Positions 1 through 5,547 of a stretch of 17,033 nt of DNA are shown here, piece after piece. This DNA is from an uncultured Ruminococcus sp. (GTDB lineage Bacteria; Bacillota; Clostridia; Oscillospirales; Ruminococcaceae): NCBI GenBank assembly GCA_945835085.1, contig CAMAIG010000007.1, positions 1 through 17,033 on the forward strand, read 5' to 3'. The translations under genes and the position numbers were made by a program. Position 1 is the stretch's first letter, and the number at the start of each line of letters is the position of its first letter. The notes beneath the pieces were generated by a model that did not search any database, was not told where the DNA came from, and saw nothing but the letters and a program-made list of their open reading frames with translations.

Positions 1-86
1 TAGTTATTCTGGATGAAATCTCTTACGTTGATCTCTTCCTTCCAGAGTCGGCCTTCGAAGCCATTCCATTCTGCACAGTTTTTCAT
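1..86 (-). CDS. pflB: pyruvate formate-lyase (formate C-acetyltransferase), N-terminal fragment
   Basis: Only the first 28 codons lie in the window; the gene runs off the left edge. The reading begins MKNCAEWNGFEGRLWKEEIN and continues VRDFIQNN. The W-x-G-F-x-x-x-x-W-x-x-E-I-N-V-R-D-F-I-Q-x-N pattern is the characteristic N-terminus of PflB, the glycyl-radical enzyme that converts pyruvate and CoA to acetyl-CoA and formate in anaerobes. An excellent ribosome binding site (AGGAGG on the minus strand, positions 96-101) is placed 9 bases before the ATG, so the start is secure. It lies 36 bases downstream of the small NrdD-like gene on the same strand, with no terminator seen between them, so the two are probably co-transcribed. 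The catalytic Cys-Cys pair and the glycyl-radical site lie outside the window and cannot be checked. Confidence 0.85.
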   Translation of the reverse strand, partial: MKNCAEWNGFEGRLWKEEINVRDFIQNN

Positions 87-122
87 AATATGTTTCCTCC
101 TGTTAATATATTTTTTGTGTTA

Positions 123-431
123 TTAATTGCAGCATGAGCATGAGTGTGTTACTCTGTCCATAACCTCGGCACGCTTGCCGTTATTGAATCTGTCGAGAGT
201 GCCTACAAGATAGCCCGTTATTCTTCTTATGCGGTCAAATCTTGCTGTGGGGAGCTTATACTGAAGCTCAACGTATTCGCCGTCTGCGATGATCGTGAGC
301 CCCTCTATTCTTCCGTGAGCCTTCTGACCACGGCTGATATAAAGCCTTATCTCCTCGTCCTCCATCTGTATTCCCTGCAGCTCAACGGGAATCCCGTCTG
401 TCACTGTTCTTGTAATTATCGTATTGTCCAT
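123..431 (-). CDS. small NrdD C-terminal-like protein with glycyl-radical-type motif
   Basis: A 102-residue protein. Its C-terminal third (residues 66-96) reads R-I-R-R-I-T-G-Y-L, then D-R-F-N-N-G-K-R-A-E and D-R-V-T-H, which resembles the C-terminus of class III anaerobic ribonucleotide reductase, including the R-x-x-G-Y-L context of the radical glycine (here Gly73). The N-terminal part is unassigned. It ends in a Cys cluster (C98, C100, C101) rather than carrying the four zinc cysteines that precede the glycine in NrdD. Similar free-standing proteins are usually labelled anaerobic ribonucleoside-triphosphate reductase, but this is far too short to be the enzyme. The ATG at 431 was chosen because GAGGGG (442-447 on the minus strand) precedes it. 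A longer frame opens at 521, upstream of the predicted transcription start (about 503), so it cannot be used from that promoter. Being next to pflB, a glycyl-radical accessory role is possible but unproven. Confidence 0.7.
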   Translation of the reverse strand: MDNTIITRTVTDGIPVELQGIQMEDEEIRLYISRGQKAHGRIEGLTIIADGEYVELQYKLPTARFDRIRRITGYLVGTLDRFNNGKRAEVMDRVTHSCSCCN

Positions 432-509
432 TATTTTTTCGCCCCTCGTCAAGTTGTGTATTTGGTTCAGAAGGTCTGCTTTTTTGCTGTATTTCTGATT
501 TCCGTTATT

Positions 510-538
510 ATAATAACACATATTCTCCAGCCTGTCTG
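510..538 (-). promoter_or_regulatory. predicted class II activated promoter for the NrdD-like/pflB operon
   Basis: On the minus strand, a weak -35 CAGACA (533-538) and -10 TATTAT (510-515) are separated by 17 bases. The -35 overlaps the end of the palindromic operator at 537-551, whose centre is about 41 bases before the expected start near 503. A closer match to the -10 consensus, TATAAT at 507-512, would need a 20-base spacer. Element positions, spacing and the CAGACA -35 are the same as in the promoter at 1353-1381. Confidence 0.55.
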
Positions 539-551
539 TGACAAAGTCGCA
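537..551. promoter_or_regulatory. 15-bp palindromic operator, probable Crp/Fnr-family site (copy 1)
   Basis: The plus strand reads TGTGACAAAGTCGCA, an inverted repeat of TGTGAC/GTCgCA around a 3-base centre. It lies between the divergent NrdD-like and Crp/Fnr genes and matches the site at 1340-1354 (TGTGACATAGTTACA). The neighbouring regulator carries the CRP-like R-E-x-x-x-R recognition helix expected to read TGTGA half-sites. Assignment of this regulator to this site is inference. Confidence 0.6.
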
Positions 552-614
552 TAAATTACACTTTTTTTAAAAAAATAGGAAATAGGCAAAATTAACAGTA
601 TTTTAAATAAGCTA

Positions 615-643
615 TTGACTTTGGTTTGGAGATATGATACAAT
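615..643 (+). promoter_or_regulatory. sigma-A promoter of the Crp/Fnr regulator gene
   Basis: TTGACT (615-620) and TACAAT (638-643) are separated by exactly 17 bases. The ribosome binding site and start codon follow at 666-679. No copy of the 15-bp palindrome overlaps this promoter; the nearest copy (537-551) is about 100 bases upstream of the expected start. Confidence 0.8.
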
Positions 644-676
644 TAATAAGAAAAAACAAAGCGGTGAGGTGTGAAA

Positions 677-1336
677 ATGGATATCCTTACGGAAAGACTA
701 TCCTTCTGGGACAAGCTCAGTGACGAAGAACAGCAGCTTGTCAGCACATCGGTCATTATCCGCAGCTTTGAGGCTCAGGAACCTATCCACAGCTGCAATA
801 AGCAGTGCGTGGGAATGGTATACGTTTTATCCGGGGATATGCGGCTGTTTCTGCTGTCCGACGAGGGCAAGGAGGTCACTCTCCTGCATATTTCGGGGAA
901 TGAATCCTGCGTGCTTGCAGCATCCTGCGTCATGTCGCAGATCACCTTCCATTCGGAGCTTGTGGCGGCTGAAAAGACCGAGCTGCTGATAATCCCTGCT
1001 CCCGTGCTTGCAAAGCTCATGAAAACAAATATCTATGTACGCTGCTATGTATATGAAACCTCGGCAAAGCTTTTTTCCGATGTTATGTGGACCATGCAGC
1101 AGACCCTTTTTTACAGTGTGGACAGGCGTCTTGCTTCATTCCTTATTACGGAATACGAAAAGGCGGAGTCCCCAGAGCTTTGCGTTACTCAGGAAACCAT
1201 TGCTCAGGAGATAAATTCCGCAAGAGAAGTGGTCGCAAGAATGCTGAAAAAATTTGCGGCGGATAATCTCCTTAAAAATCAGCGTGGAAAGATAGTTCTT
1301 CTGGATATTGACAGGCTTTATGATATGTCCTGCTGA
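677..1336 (+). CDS. Crp/Fnr-family transcriptional regulator
   Basis: A 219-residue protein with the family's two-domain layout. The N-terminal cyclic-nucleotide-binding-like beta-barrel (about 20-115) includes the segment R-L-F-L-L-S-D-E-G-K-E-V-T-L and the cysteine-bearing turn N-E-S-C-V-L-A-A-S-C (Cys78, Cys84), common in redox-type members. A dimerisation helix follows (about 118-150), then a winged helix-turn-helix (about 168-212) with recognition helix S-A-R-E-V-V-A-R-M-L. R183, E184 and R188 align with the three CRP residues that contact TGTGA. Cysteines also occur at 40, 44, 123, 169 and 219, but no clear FNR [4Fe-4S] ligand set is recognised and the effector is unknown. The ATG at 677 is preferred over an in-frame GTG at 671, because GAGGTG (666-671) is then correctly spaced. 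Neighbouring redox genes and the operators at 537-551 and 1340-1354 suggest control of anaerobic or oxidative-stress genes. Confidence 0.85.
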   Translation: MDILTERLSFWDKLSDEEQQLVSTSVIIRSFEAQEPIHSCNKQCVGMVYVLSGDMRLFLLSDEGKEVTLLHISGNESCVLAASCVMSQITFHSELVAAEKTELLIIPAPVLAKLMKTNIYVRCYVYETSAKLFSDVMWTMQQTLFYSVDRRLASFLITEYEKAESPELCVTQETIAQEINSAREVVARMLKKFAADNLLKNQRGKIVLLDIDRLYDMSC

Positions 1337-1339
1337 TTA

Positions 1340-1354
1340 TGTGACATAGTTACA
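1340..1354. promoter_or_regulatory. 15-bp palindromic operator, probable Crp/Fnr-family site (copy 2)
   Basis: The sequence TGTGACATAGTTACA is a palindrome of the form TGTnAC-N3-GTnACA. It starts 4 bases after the stop codon of the Crp/Fnr gene and is centred about 41 bases before the expected start of the thioredoxin transcript, overlapping its weak -35 box. That is the classical class II activator position. Confidence 0.65.
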
Positions 1355-1381
1355 GACAGCCCTTTGCTTCCGTGATATAAT
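1353..1381 (+). promoter_or_regulatory. predicted activator-dependent promoter of the thioredoxin-like/BFD-like operon
   Basis: A poor -35, CAGACA (1353-1358), 17 bases from a perfect -10, TATAAT (1376-1381). A weak -35 overlapped by an activator palindrome is typical of class II CRP/FNR-dependent promoters. The layout is the same as at 510-551 on the other strand. Confidence 0.65.
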
Positions 1382-1416
1382 TATGGAAACAAAATTTTTA
1401 TCCGGAGTGTTTGTCT

Positions 1417-1731
1417 ATGTCTGAGGTAAGCATTAATAATGGCAATATCGAAAGGGAAGTATTTTTTTCGGATATTCCCGTAATACTTAAATTCTGGGCT
1501 GAATGGTGCGAGCCATGCAGAAAGGTTTCGGCGGAGATAGACAGGCTCAGGGAGGATAATGCCCTGCAGTTCAAGCTTGCGTCCCTTAATGCAGACGATT
1601 ATCCCGAGCTTATGCCAAGGTTCAGTGTATTCTGCCTGCCGACCCTTGTAATTGTGAAAAACGGCACCGTTTGCTGTTCGCTGGAGGGCTATCACTCCAA
1701 GGAGCAGATAATGTCATGCTTAGCGCAATAA
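1417..1731 (+). CDS. thioredoxin-like protein
   Basis: A 104-residue single-domain thioredoxin fold. The redox centre W-C-E-P-C-R-K has Cys31 and Cys34, differing from the classical WCGPC. The cis-proline loop F-C-L-P-T-L-V (Pro75) and the F-W-A-E-W strand are present. Extra cysteines occur at 73, 86, 87 and 101. It probably acts as a cytoplasmic disulfide reductant; its electron donor is not encoded here. The ATG at 1417 is preferred to an in-frame TTG at 1411, because GGAG (1404-1407) then has a 9-base spacer. It lies directly downstream of the Crp/Fnr gene, behind its own operator-bearing promoter, and 48 bases before the BFD-like gene, probably in one transcript ending at the terminator at 2002-2032. 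Confidence 0.85.
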   Translation: MSEVSINNGNIEREVFFSDIPVILKFWAEWCEPCRKVSAEIDRLREDNALQFKLASLNADDYPELMPRFSVFCLPTLVIVKNGTVCCSLEGYHSKEQIMSCLAQ

Positions 1732-1743
1732 CACGCAATAACA
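1724..1743 (+). repeat. two perfect tandem copies of a 10-bp unit
   Basis: CGCAATAACA occurs twice head to tail (1724-1733 and 1734-1743), overlapping the stop codon of the thioredoxin-like gene. It is followed by GTGTTA (1747-1752), which pairs with TAACAC (1729-1734). It may be a recent small duplication; no regulatory role is evident. Confidence 0.6.
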
Positions 1744-1779
1744 ATTGTGTTATAAATAAACCGAAAGGAAGTTGTTAAT

Positions 1780-1974
1780 ATGGAAAATATTGAGATCTGT
1801 CACTGCATGGGAGTTACTGTCAACGACATTGACGTTGCGCTTCATAAGAGTGAAAACCTCAGCGATGTTACAGAGGCGTTCAAGAAGGTCCAGGAGGAAA
1901 CCTCCTGCTCCACAGGCTGCGGAGGCTGCTACAACAAGATCATTGAAACCATTTCCGACCTTATGCACAAATAA
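1780..1974 (+). CDS. small BFD-like [2Fe-2S]-binding protein
   Basis: A 64-residue protein with the arrangement of the BFD-like [2Fe-2S] domain: an N-terminal C-x-C (Cys7, Cys9 in I-C-H-C-M-G-V-T) and a C-terminal C-x-x-C (Cys47, Cys50 in S-T-G-C-G-G-C), plus Cys43. Free-standing BFD proteins such as bacterioferritin-associated ferredoxin, and BFD domains in reductases, hold a [2Fe-2S] cluster and pass electrons. Here it could serve the thioredoxin-like protein or the flavodiiron protein downstream, but neither partnership is shown by the sequence. The site AAAGGAAG at 1764-1771 precedes the ATG. A strong terminator follows, so it ends the transcript begun at 1376-1381. Confidence 0.85.
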   Translation: MENIEICHCMGVTVNDIDVALHKSENLSDVTEAFKKVQEETSCSTGCGGCYNKIIETISDLMHK

Positions 1975-2001
1975 GACCCCTTAGCTATGACAAGATTTAT
2001 G

Positions 2002-2032
2002 CTGCTGCGGCTTTGGCTGCGGCAGTTTTTTT
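2002..2032 (+). terminator. rho-independent terminator after the thioredoxin-like/BFD-like operon
   Basis: CTGCTGCGGC (2002-2011) pairs with GCTGCGGCAG (2016-2025) in a 10-bp stem with two G-U pairs and a 4-base loop, followed by seven T residues. It separates this operon from fprA. Confidence 0.85.
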
Positions 2033-2058
2033 ATTTCGGAGGATTTTTCAATAAATGC

Positions 2059-2087
2059 TTGCAGAAAATGTATAATTATGCTATAAT
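2059..2087 (+). promoter_or_regulatory. sigma-A promoter of fprA
   Basis: TTGCAG (2059-2064) and TATAAT (2082-2087) with a 17-base spacer, about 30 bases before the fprA start. No 15-bp palindrome like those at 537 and 1340 is seen here, so fprA is probably controlled differently. Confidence 0.75.
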
Positions 2088-2118
2088 TTATCTGAAATAA
2101 TTTACGGAGGAGAAGCTT

Positions 2119-3270
2119 ATGAAAATTTCCGAAAATATTGTATACATAGGAGTTAACGACCATAAAACCGACCTTTTTGAAGGACAGTACGCTGTTCCCA
2201 ACGGCATGGCGTATAATTCTTATGTTATTTTAGATGAAAAGACTGCCGTAATGGATACCGTGGAGGCAGGCTTTGCCGAGGAATGGCTCGCAAATCTTGA
2301 TAAGGCTCTTGAGGGCAGGAAGCCCGATTATCTTATCGTGCAGCACATGGAGCCTGACCATTCGGGCAGCATTACAGAATTTCTGAAAAAATATCCCGAT
2401 ACCAAGGTTGCGGCTTCGGCAAAGGCTTTTGCCATGCTGAAGGCATTCTATAAAGCAGATATTTCCGATAAGGGCATTGTTGTGGCAGATAAGGACACCC
2501 TTTCCCTGGGCGACACCACTCTTACCTTTGTTACGGCTCCCATGGTACACTGGCCCGAGGTCATCATGACCTATGACAGCAGGGACAAGGTGTTCTTTTC
2601 GGCAGACGCATTCGGCAAATTCGGTGCCCTCGATGCCGATGAGGACTGGGCTTGTGAAGCAAGACGCTACTATTTCGGTATCGTCGGAAAATACGGCGTT
2701 CAGGTGCAGAATTTACTGAAAAAGGTTTCGGGATTTGAGATTAGCACCATCTGCCCTCTCCATGGACCTGTCCTTGACAATGACCTTGACTATTACCTTT
2801 CTCTCTACAACACCTGGTCGAAATATGAGGCGGAAAGCAAGGGCGTATTCATTGCCTACACATCGGTTTACGGAAATACGAAAAATGCTGTTATGATGCT
2901 TGCGGACGCTCTCAGGGAAAAGGGCTGCGAAAAGGTCACAGTCAGCGACCTTGCAAGAGAGGACATGGCTGAATGTGTGGAGGACGCTTTCAGATACGAC
3001 AGGATAGTCCTTGCCACCACCACCTACAACGGAGATATGTTCCCATTTATGAAGGACTTTATTTCAAGACTCTCAGAGCATGGTTTCCGCAGCAGAAAGG
3101 TGGGCTTAATGGAAAACGGCACATGGGCACCCACTGCCGCAAAGGCAATGAAGGCTATGCTTGAAAAATGCGGCGATATTTCCTTCTGCGAAAATGAGGT
3201 CAAGATAATGTCATCGGTCGATGATGCCTCCAAGGCTCAGCTTGCCGCTCTTGCCGACGAGCTTTGCTGA
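2119..3270 (+). CDS. fprA: flavodiiron protein (A-type flavoprotein; O2/NO reductase)
   Basis: A 383-residue protein of the two-domain flavodiiron family, which reduces O2 to water or NO to N2O in anaerobes. The N-terminal metallo-beta-lactamase-like domain carries the di-iron ligands in order: H76-x-E78-x-D80 with H81 (Q-H-M-E-P-D-H-S-G), H144 (M-V-H-W-P-E), D163 (S-A-D-A-F-G) and H215 (C-P-L-H-G-P). The C-terminal flavodoxin-like domain begins near residue 243, with the FMN phosphate loop T-S-V-Y-G-N-T at 248-254. Length is at the short end for the class; the loop between D163 and H215 is about 9 residues shorter than in the best-known members. No rubredoxin or flavin reductase domain is fused, so an external electron donor is needed. 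GGAGGAG (2106-2112) precedes the ATG. It is monocistronic, with its own promoter and terminator. Confidence 0.93.
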   Translation: MKISENIVYIGVNDHKTDLFEGQYAVPNGMAYNSYVILDEKTAVMDTVEAGFAEEWLANLDKALEGRKPDYLIVQHMEPDHSGSITEFLKKYPDTKVAASAKAFAMLKAFYKADISDKGIVVADKDTLSLGDTTLTFVTAPMVHWPEVIMTYDSRDKVFFSADAFGKFGALDADEDWACEARRYYFGIVGKYGVQVQNLLKKVSGFEISTICPLHGPVLDNDLDYYLSLYNTWSKYEAESKGVFIAYTSVYGNTKNAVMMLADALREKGCEKVTVSDLAREDMAECVEDAFRYDRIVLATTTYNGDMFPFMKDFISRLSEHGFRSRKVGLMENGTWAPTAAKAMKAMLEKCGDISFCENEVKIMSSVDDASKAQLAALADELC

Positions 3271-3292
3271 ATAAAAATATGAGCATAAAAAT

Positions 3293-3332
3293 AAGCTGCG
3301 TATCCTGTTTTTAGGGTACGCAGCTTTTGTTT
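3293..3332 (+). terminator. rho-independent terminator of fprA
   Basis: AAGCTGCGTATCCT (3293-3306) pairs with AGGGTACGCAGCTT (3313-3326) in a 14-bp stem with one T-G wobble and a 6-base loop. The tail TTGTTT is short, but the stem is strong. Confidence 0.85.
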
Positions 3333-3377
3333 GCTGCAAGCCTTATGGTCTGCCCATATCGTGATATGCTTTCCCTC

Positions 3378-3406
3378 TTGACAATGTGAATATTATAAGC
3401 TATAAT
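3378..3406 (+). promoter_or_regulatory. consensus sigma-A promoter of the GNAT gene
   Basis: A perfect TTGACA (3378-3383) and a perfect TATAAT (3401-3406) with a 17-base spacer, the best promoter match in the window. It rules out the in-frame GTG at 3386 as a start codon, because that lies inside the promoter. Confidence 0.85.
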
Positions 3407-3544
3407 ATAAGAAAACGAACGTTAGCTATATTGGAGGGGCTGCTTGCGGCATATGATGTTCCTGTGGATTTTACGGACAAAGCAAATATTGTTCCGCTGA
3501 CAGAATATGCAAAAACACTGAAAACCGATAACGAGGAGAAAATA

Positions 3545-4024
3545 ATGGAGATGATAAGAGCATCGGAAAACGACTTTGACAGGCTGACAGAGTTTTACCG
3601 TGATGTGATACTTCACACGGAGAATATGGACATTTACGCAAAGTGGATATACGGTCAGCACCCTACAGATGAAATGATAATGGGATACATTGACGAGGGT
3701 GCTATGTACTTATGTGAAAATGACGGCGCGATAATTTCCGCTGTGGCTGTTACGCCATATCAGGGGGAGGACTATCATGATACCGAATGGTCGGTCGTGG
3801 CAGCTGATGATGAAGTGTCTGTGGTACATATACTTTGCGTTGACCCCAAGCTGCAAAAGCAGGGCATTGCAAGGAAAACCATGGAGCTTGTTATTCAAAT
3901 GAGCCGAAAAATGGGCAAGAAGGCTGTAAGATTAGATGCCCTTTCCTGCAACACTCCCGCACATCGTCTTTATAGTTCATCAGGCTTTGAGAAAAAAGGG
4001 TCAGCAGCAATGGTATGCAGATAA
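3545..4024 (+). CDS. GNAT-family N-acetyltransferase
   Basis: A 159-residue protein starting M-E-M-I-R-A-S-E-N-D-F-D-R-L, a typical first strand and helix of GNAT enzymes, which move an acetyl group from acetyl-CoA to an amine. The central strand V-V-H-I-L-C-V-D-P is followed by the acetyl-CoA pyrophosphate loop Q-K-Q-G-I-A-R, and near the end N-T-P-A-H-R-L-Y-S-S-S-G-F is the usual motif B segment. The substrate cannot be read from sequence. GAGGAG (3533-3538), 6 bases before the ATG at 3545, decides the start. The frame stays open upstream for about 130 bases after the predicted transcription start, and a longer form using TTG 3431 or GTG 3467 cannot be fully excluded. It has its own promoter and a bidirectional terminator behind it. 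Confidence 0.85.
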   Translation: MEMIRASENDFDRLTEFYRDVILHTENMDIYAKWIYGQHPTDEMIMGYIDEGAMYLCENDGAIISAVAVTPYQGEDYHDTEWSVVAADDEVSVVHILCVDPKLQKQGIARKTMELVIQMSRKMGKKAVRLDALSCNTPAHRLYSSSGFEKKGSAAMVCR

Positions 4025-4067
4025 TGTCGGCAGAACTGATTTTTTCTTATTTGAGCTTATACTGTAA

Positions 4068-4120
4068 AAAACCTGTCCGCATAGGAATTCCTTAAGGTAT
4101 ATCCTATGCGGACAGGTTTT
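4068..4120. terminator. strong bidirectional terminator
   Basis: A perfect 19-bp inverted repeat: AAAACCTGTCCGCATAGGA (4068-4086) and its complement (4102-4120). The 15-base loop is itself nearly palindromic around CCTTAAGG. T-rich tracts flank it on both strands (TTTTATAATTTTTT on plus; TTTTTT on minus from the A run 4066-4071). It serves the GNAT gene on plus and would have served the receiver-domain remnant on minus. Confidence 0.88.
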
Positions 4121-4128
4121 ATAATTTT

Positions 4129-4266
4129 TTAAAGTGCAGTCAAAAGCTCGCTGACATTTATAGGCTTTAAAATATGCCCGTTCATGCCTGTCTTGTAAGC
4201 ATTTTTGCATTTTTCAGCTATTCGTATTCTCTTTTCAGGATAAGCTTTGTCAAAATCGGGGAAAAA
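4129..4266 (-). pseudogene. remnant of a response-regulator receiver (REC) domain
   Basis: On the minus strand, a stop-bounded 45-codon frame ends ...K-T-G-M-N-G-H-I-L-K-P-I-N-V-S-E-L-L-T-A-L-stop. G-M-N-G-H-I-x-K-P-I is the hallmark of the C-terminal end of REC domains: the conserved Lys-Pro before the last helix, especially in hybrid sensor kinases and stand-alone regulators. The preceding A-Y-P-E-K-R-I-R fits the A-F/x-E-D-R segment of such domains. The frame is closed upstream by TAA (4267-4269), and no phospho-acceptor Asp segment, start codon or ribosome binding site is seen, so only the 3' end of a former gene survives. Its terminator (4068-4120) is still in place. It sits directly upstream of the surface-protein operon promoter, suggesting a deletion or insertion breakpoint near 4267. 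Confidence 0.6.
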
Positions 4267-4286
4267 TTAAAATCTTGAAATATCTA

Positions 4287-4315
4287 TTGACAGAAACCGA
4301 CAAAAGTGGTATATT
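4287..4315 (+). promoter_or_regulatory. promoter of the surface-fibre operon
   Basis: TTGACA (4287-4292) and TATATT (4310-4315) with a 17-base spacer. A second TATAAT at 4315-4320 would require a 22-base spacer. About 65 bases of A/T-rich leader follow before the first start codon. No operator-like palindrome similar to those at 537 or 1340 was found. Confidence 0.75.
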
Positions 4316-4385
4316 ATAATGTGAAGAATTATCATTATATATTTTCTGAGTCAGATAAATTATTCCCTTGAAAGGATGATGAAAT

Positions 4386-5414
4386 ATGAGAACAAGCCGT
4401 GATAATATTGCCGGTTCTGCCGCAAGAAAAATAATACCTGCTGCAGCTATGCTTGCATTGTCTGCGGTAATGCTTTCCACATCAACATATGCATGGTTTA
4501 CCATGAATAAAGAGGTTAAAATGACGGGGCTTGCTATGTCTGCAACTACGGGTGAAGGCATTGAAATAGCTCTTGCAAGCGTCAATGGTTCAAACGCAAT
4601 ATCTGCTCCCTCAGGTGACCATCCCGAAGATGACGACATGGGCTGGAAAAGCGCTGTGGTCGTGGGGGATTATTACGAAAAAATCGGCAAGCTAAAGCCT
4701 GCCTCCTCTATTGACGGTCAAAATCTGTATGATGCTACCGATGCAAGCAACGGCGGTCAGACTGCAAATAACTTTGTAAAGATCGATCTGGACACTGCAG
4801 GTACTGCTGAAGATGCAAAAAAAATGGCAGAGCTTACAATGAAAGCTTCCCTTAGCGAAACTAATTCGGGAGATCCTGCTCCGGAGATCGGCACCGATGG
4901 CAGAGTGGGCTACTATGTGGATATCCCCGTTTACCTTCGTACGACCAAGGCAGCGGGAGATACAACCAAAGGACCTATCTACTGCAAGCTCATCATCAAG
5001 GACAACACTACCGACAGTTCAAGCACTAACAAGGATCTTTACAAATCGGTTAGAGTTGCTTTTGTTCCGACAGCTGAAGGCAGCAGCTCGACAGTCAATA
5101 TCTTTGGCGTTAATAGTGATTATTATTCTCCCAATCAGGCTGTAAGCGGTACTACCGCAAAAAGCGCTGTTACCGTTAATACAGATGTTGTAACAGATGG
5201 AGATGCGTTCACAACGAATGATGGCGCCGAAACAGGGCTGGAGATACCGTTTGCTTCGGGCACCGATAAATACGGACATCTTGATTTTGTGGTGCGTGTC
5301 TGGATCGAGGGCGAAAGCTCATTCTGTAAGGATGCAACTTCCGGACAGAGCTGGAACATTGACCTGGCATTTTCATTGGAGAAAGAATTCGCCGGTTCGG
5401 GCAGTTCGACATAA
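4386..5414 (+). CDS. SipW-cognate secreted protein, TasA/camelysin-like; candidate major fibre subunit
   Basis: A 342-residue secreted protein. The N-terminus has a basic region, a hydrophobic stretch (about 15-36) and S-T-Y-A-W-F-T-M-N-K, the SipW-type signal peptide pattern T-Y-A-W-F seen before TasA- and camelysin-like fibre proteins. Cleavage is expected next to the A-W-F, by one of the SipW-type peptidases downstream. The mature part is rich in Thr, Ser, Asp and Gly, as in beta-sandwich surface proteins. Its last segment (about 301-329: F-V-V-R-V-W-I-E-G...C...G...F) recurs in the anchored protein at 6347-7129. No LPxTG, cell-wall-binding or second membrane segment is seen. AAAGG (4371-4375) precedes the ATG. 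It is first in the operon and followed by a hairpin terminator, so it may be the most abundant product, as expected for a major subunit. That role is inference. Confidence 0.75.
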   Translation: MRTSRDNIAGSAARKIIPAAAMLALSAVMLSTSTYAWFTMNKEVKMTGLAMSATTGEGIEIALASVNGSNAISAPSGDHPEDDDMGWKSAVVVGDYYEKIGKLKPASSIDGQNLYDATDASNGGQTANNFVKIDLDTAGTAEDAKKMAELTMKASLSETNSGDPAPEIGTDGRVGYYVDIPVYLRTTKAAGDTTKGPIYCKLIIKDNTTDSSSTNKDLYKSVRVAFVPTAEGSSSTVNIFGVNSDYYSPNQAVSGTTAKSAVTVNTDVVTDGDAFTTNDGAETGLEIPFASGTDKYGHLDFVVRVWIEGESSFCKDATSGQSWNIDLAFSLEKEFAGSGSST

Positions 5415-5428
5415 TTTTTAGATTTTAC

Positions 5429-5488
5429 CAAGGTAATACTGTACTAAAGATGTCAGGCAGCTTTTGTACGGGATTACCTTGTCTTTTT
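5429..5488 (+). terminator. hairpin terminator/attenuator after the first operon gene
   Basis: CAAGGTAATACTGTAC (5429-5444) pairs with GTACGGGATTACCTTG (5466-5481): 16 bp with one mismatch and one G-U pair, a 21-base loop, then TCTTTTT. It lies between the first secreted protein and the next gene, with no convincing new promoter before 5548 (only a weak TTGTCT-18-TAAAAT at 5479-5508). Partial read-through would lower downstream expression relative to the first gene. Confidence 0.7.
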
Positions 5489-5547
5489 GGTTGAGGTATC
5501 GTTAAAATACACTTTTGCTTTGAAAGGGTGAAAGGGAGGGGAAGACA

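Noticed and set aside
144..554. 136-residue open frame on the plus strand
   Set aside because: It lies fully opposite the NrdD-like gene, which has a family match, ribosome binding site and promoter; the plus frame has no recognisable domain.
5479..5508. Promoter TTGTCT-18-TAAAAT before the EAL-like gene
   Set aside because: Both boxes are poor and the -35 overlaps the terminator stem; kept only as a possibility, so downstream transcription is assumed to be mainly read-through.
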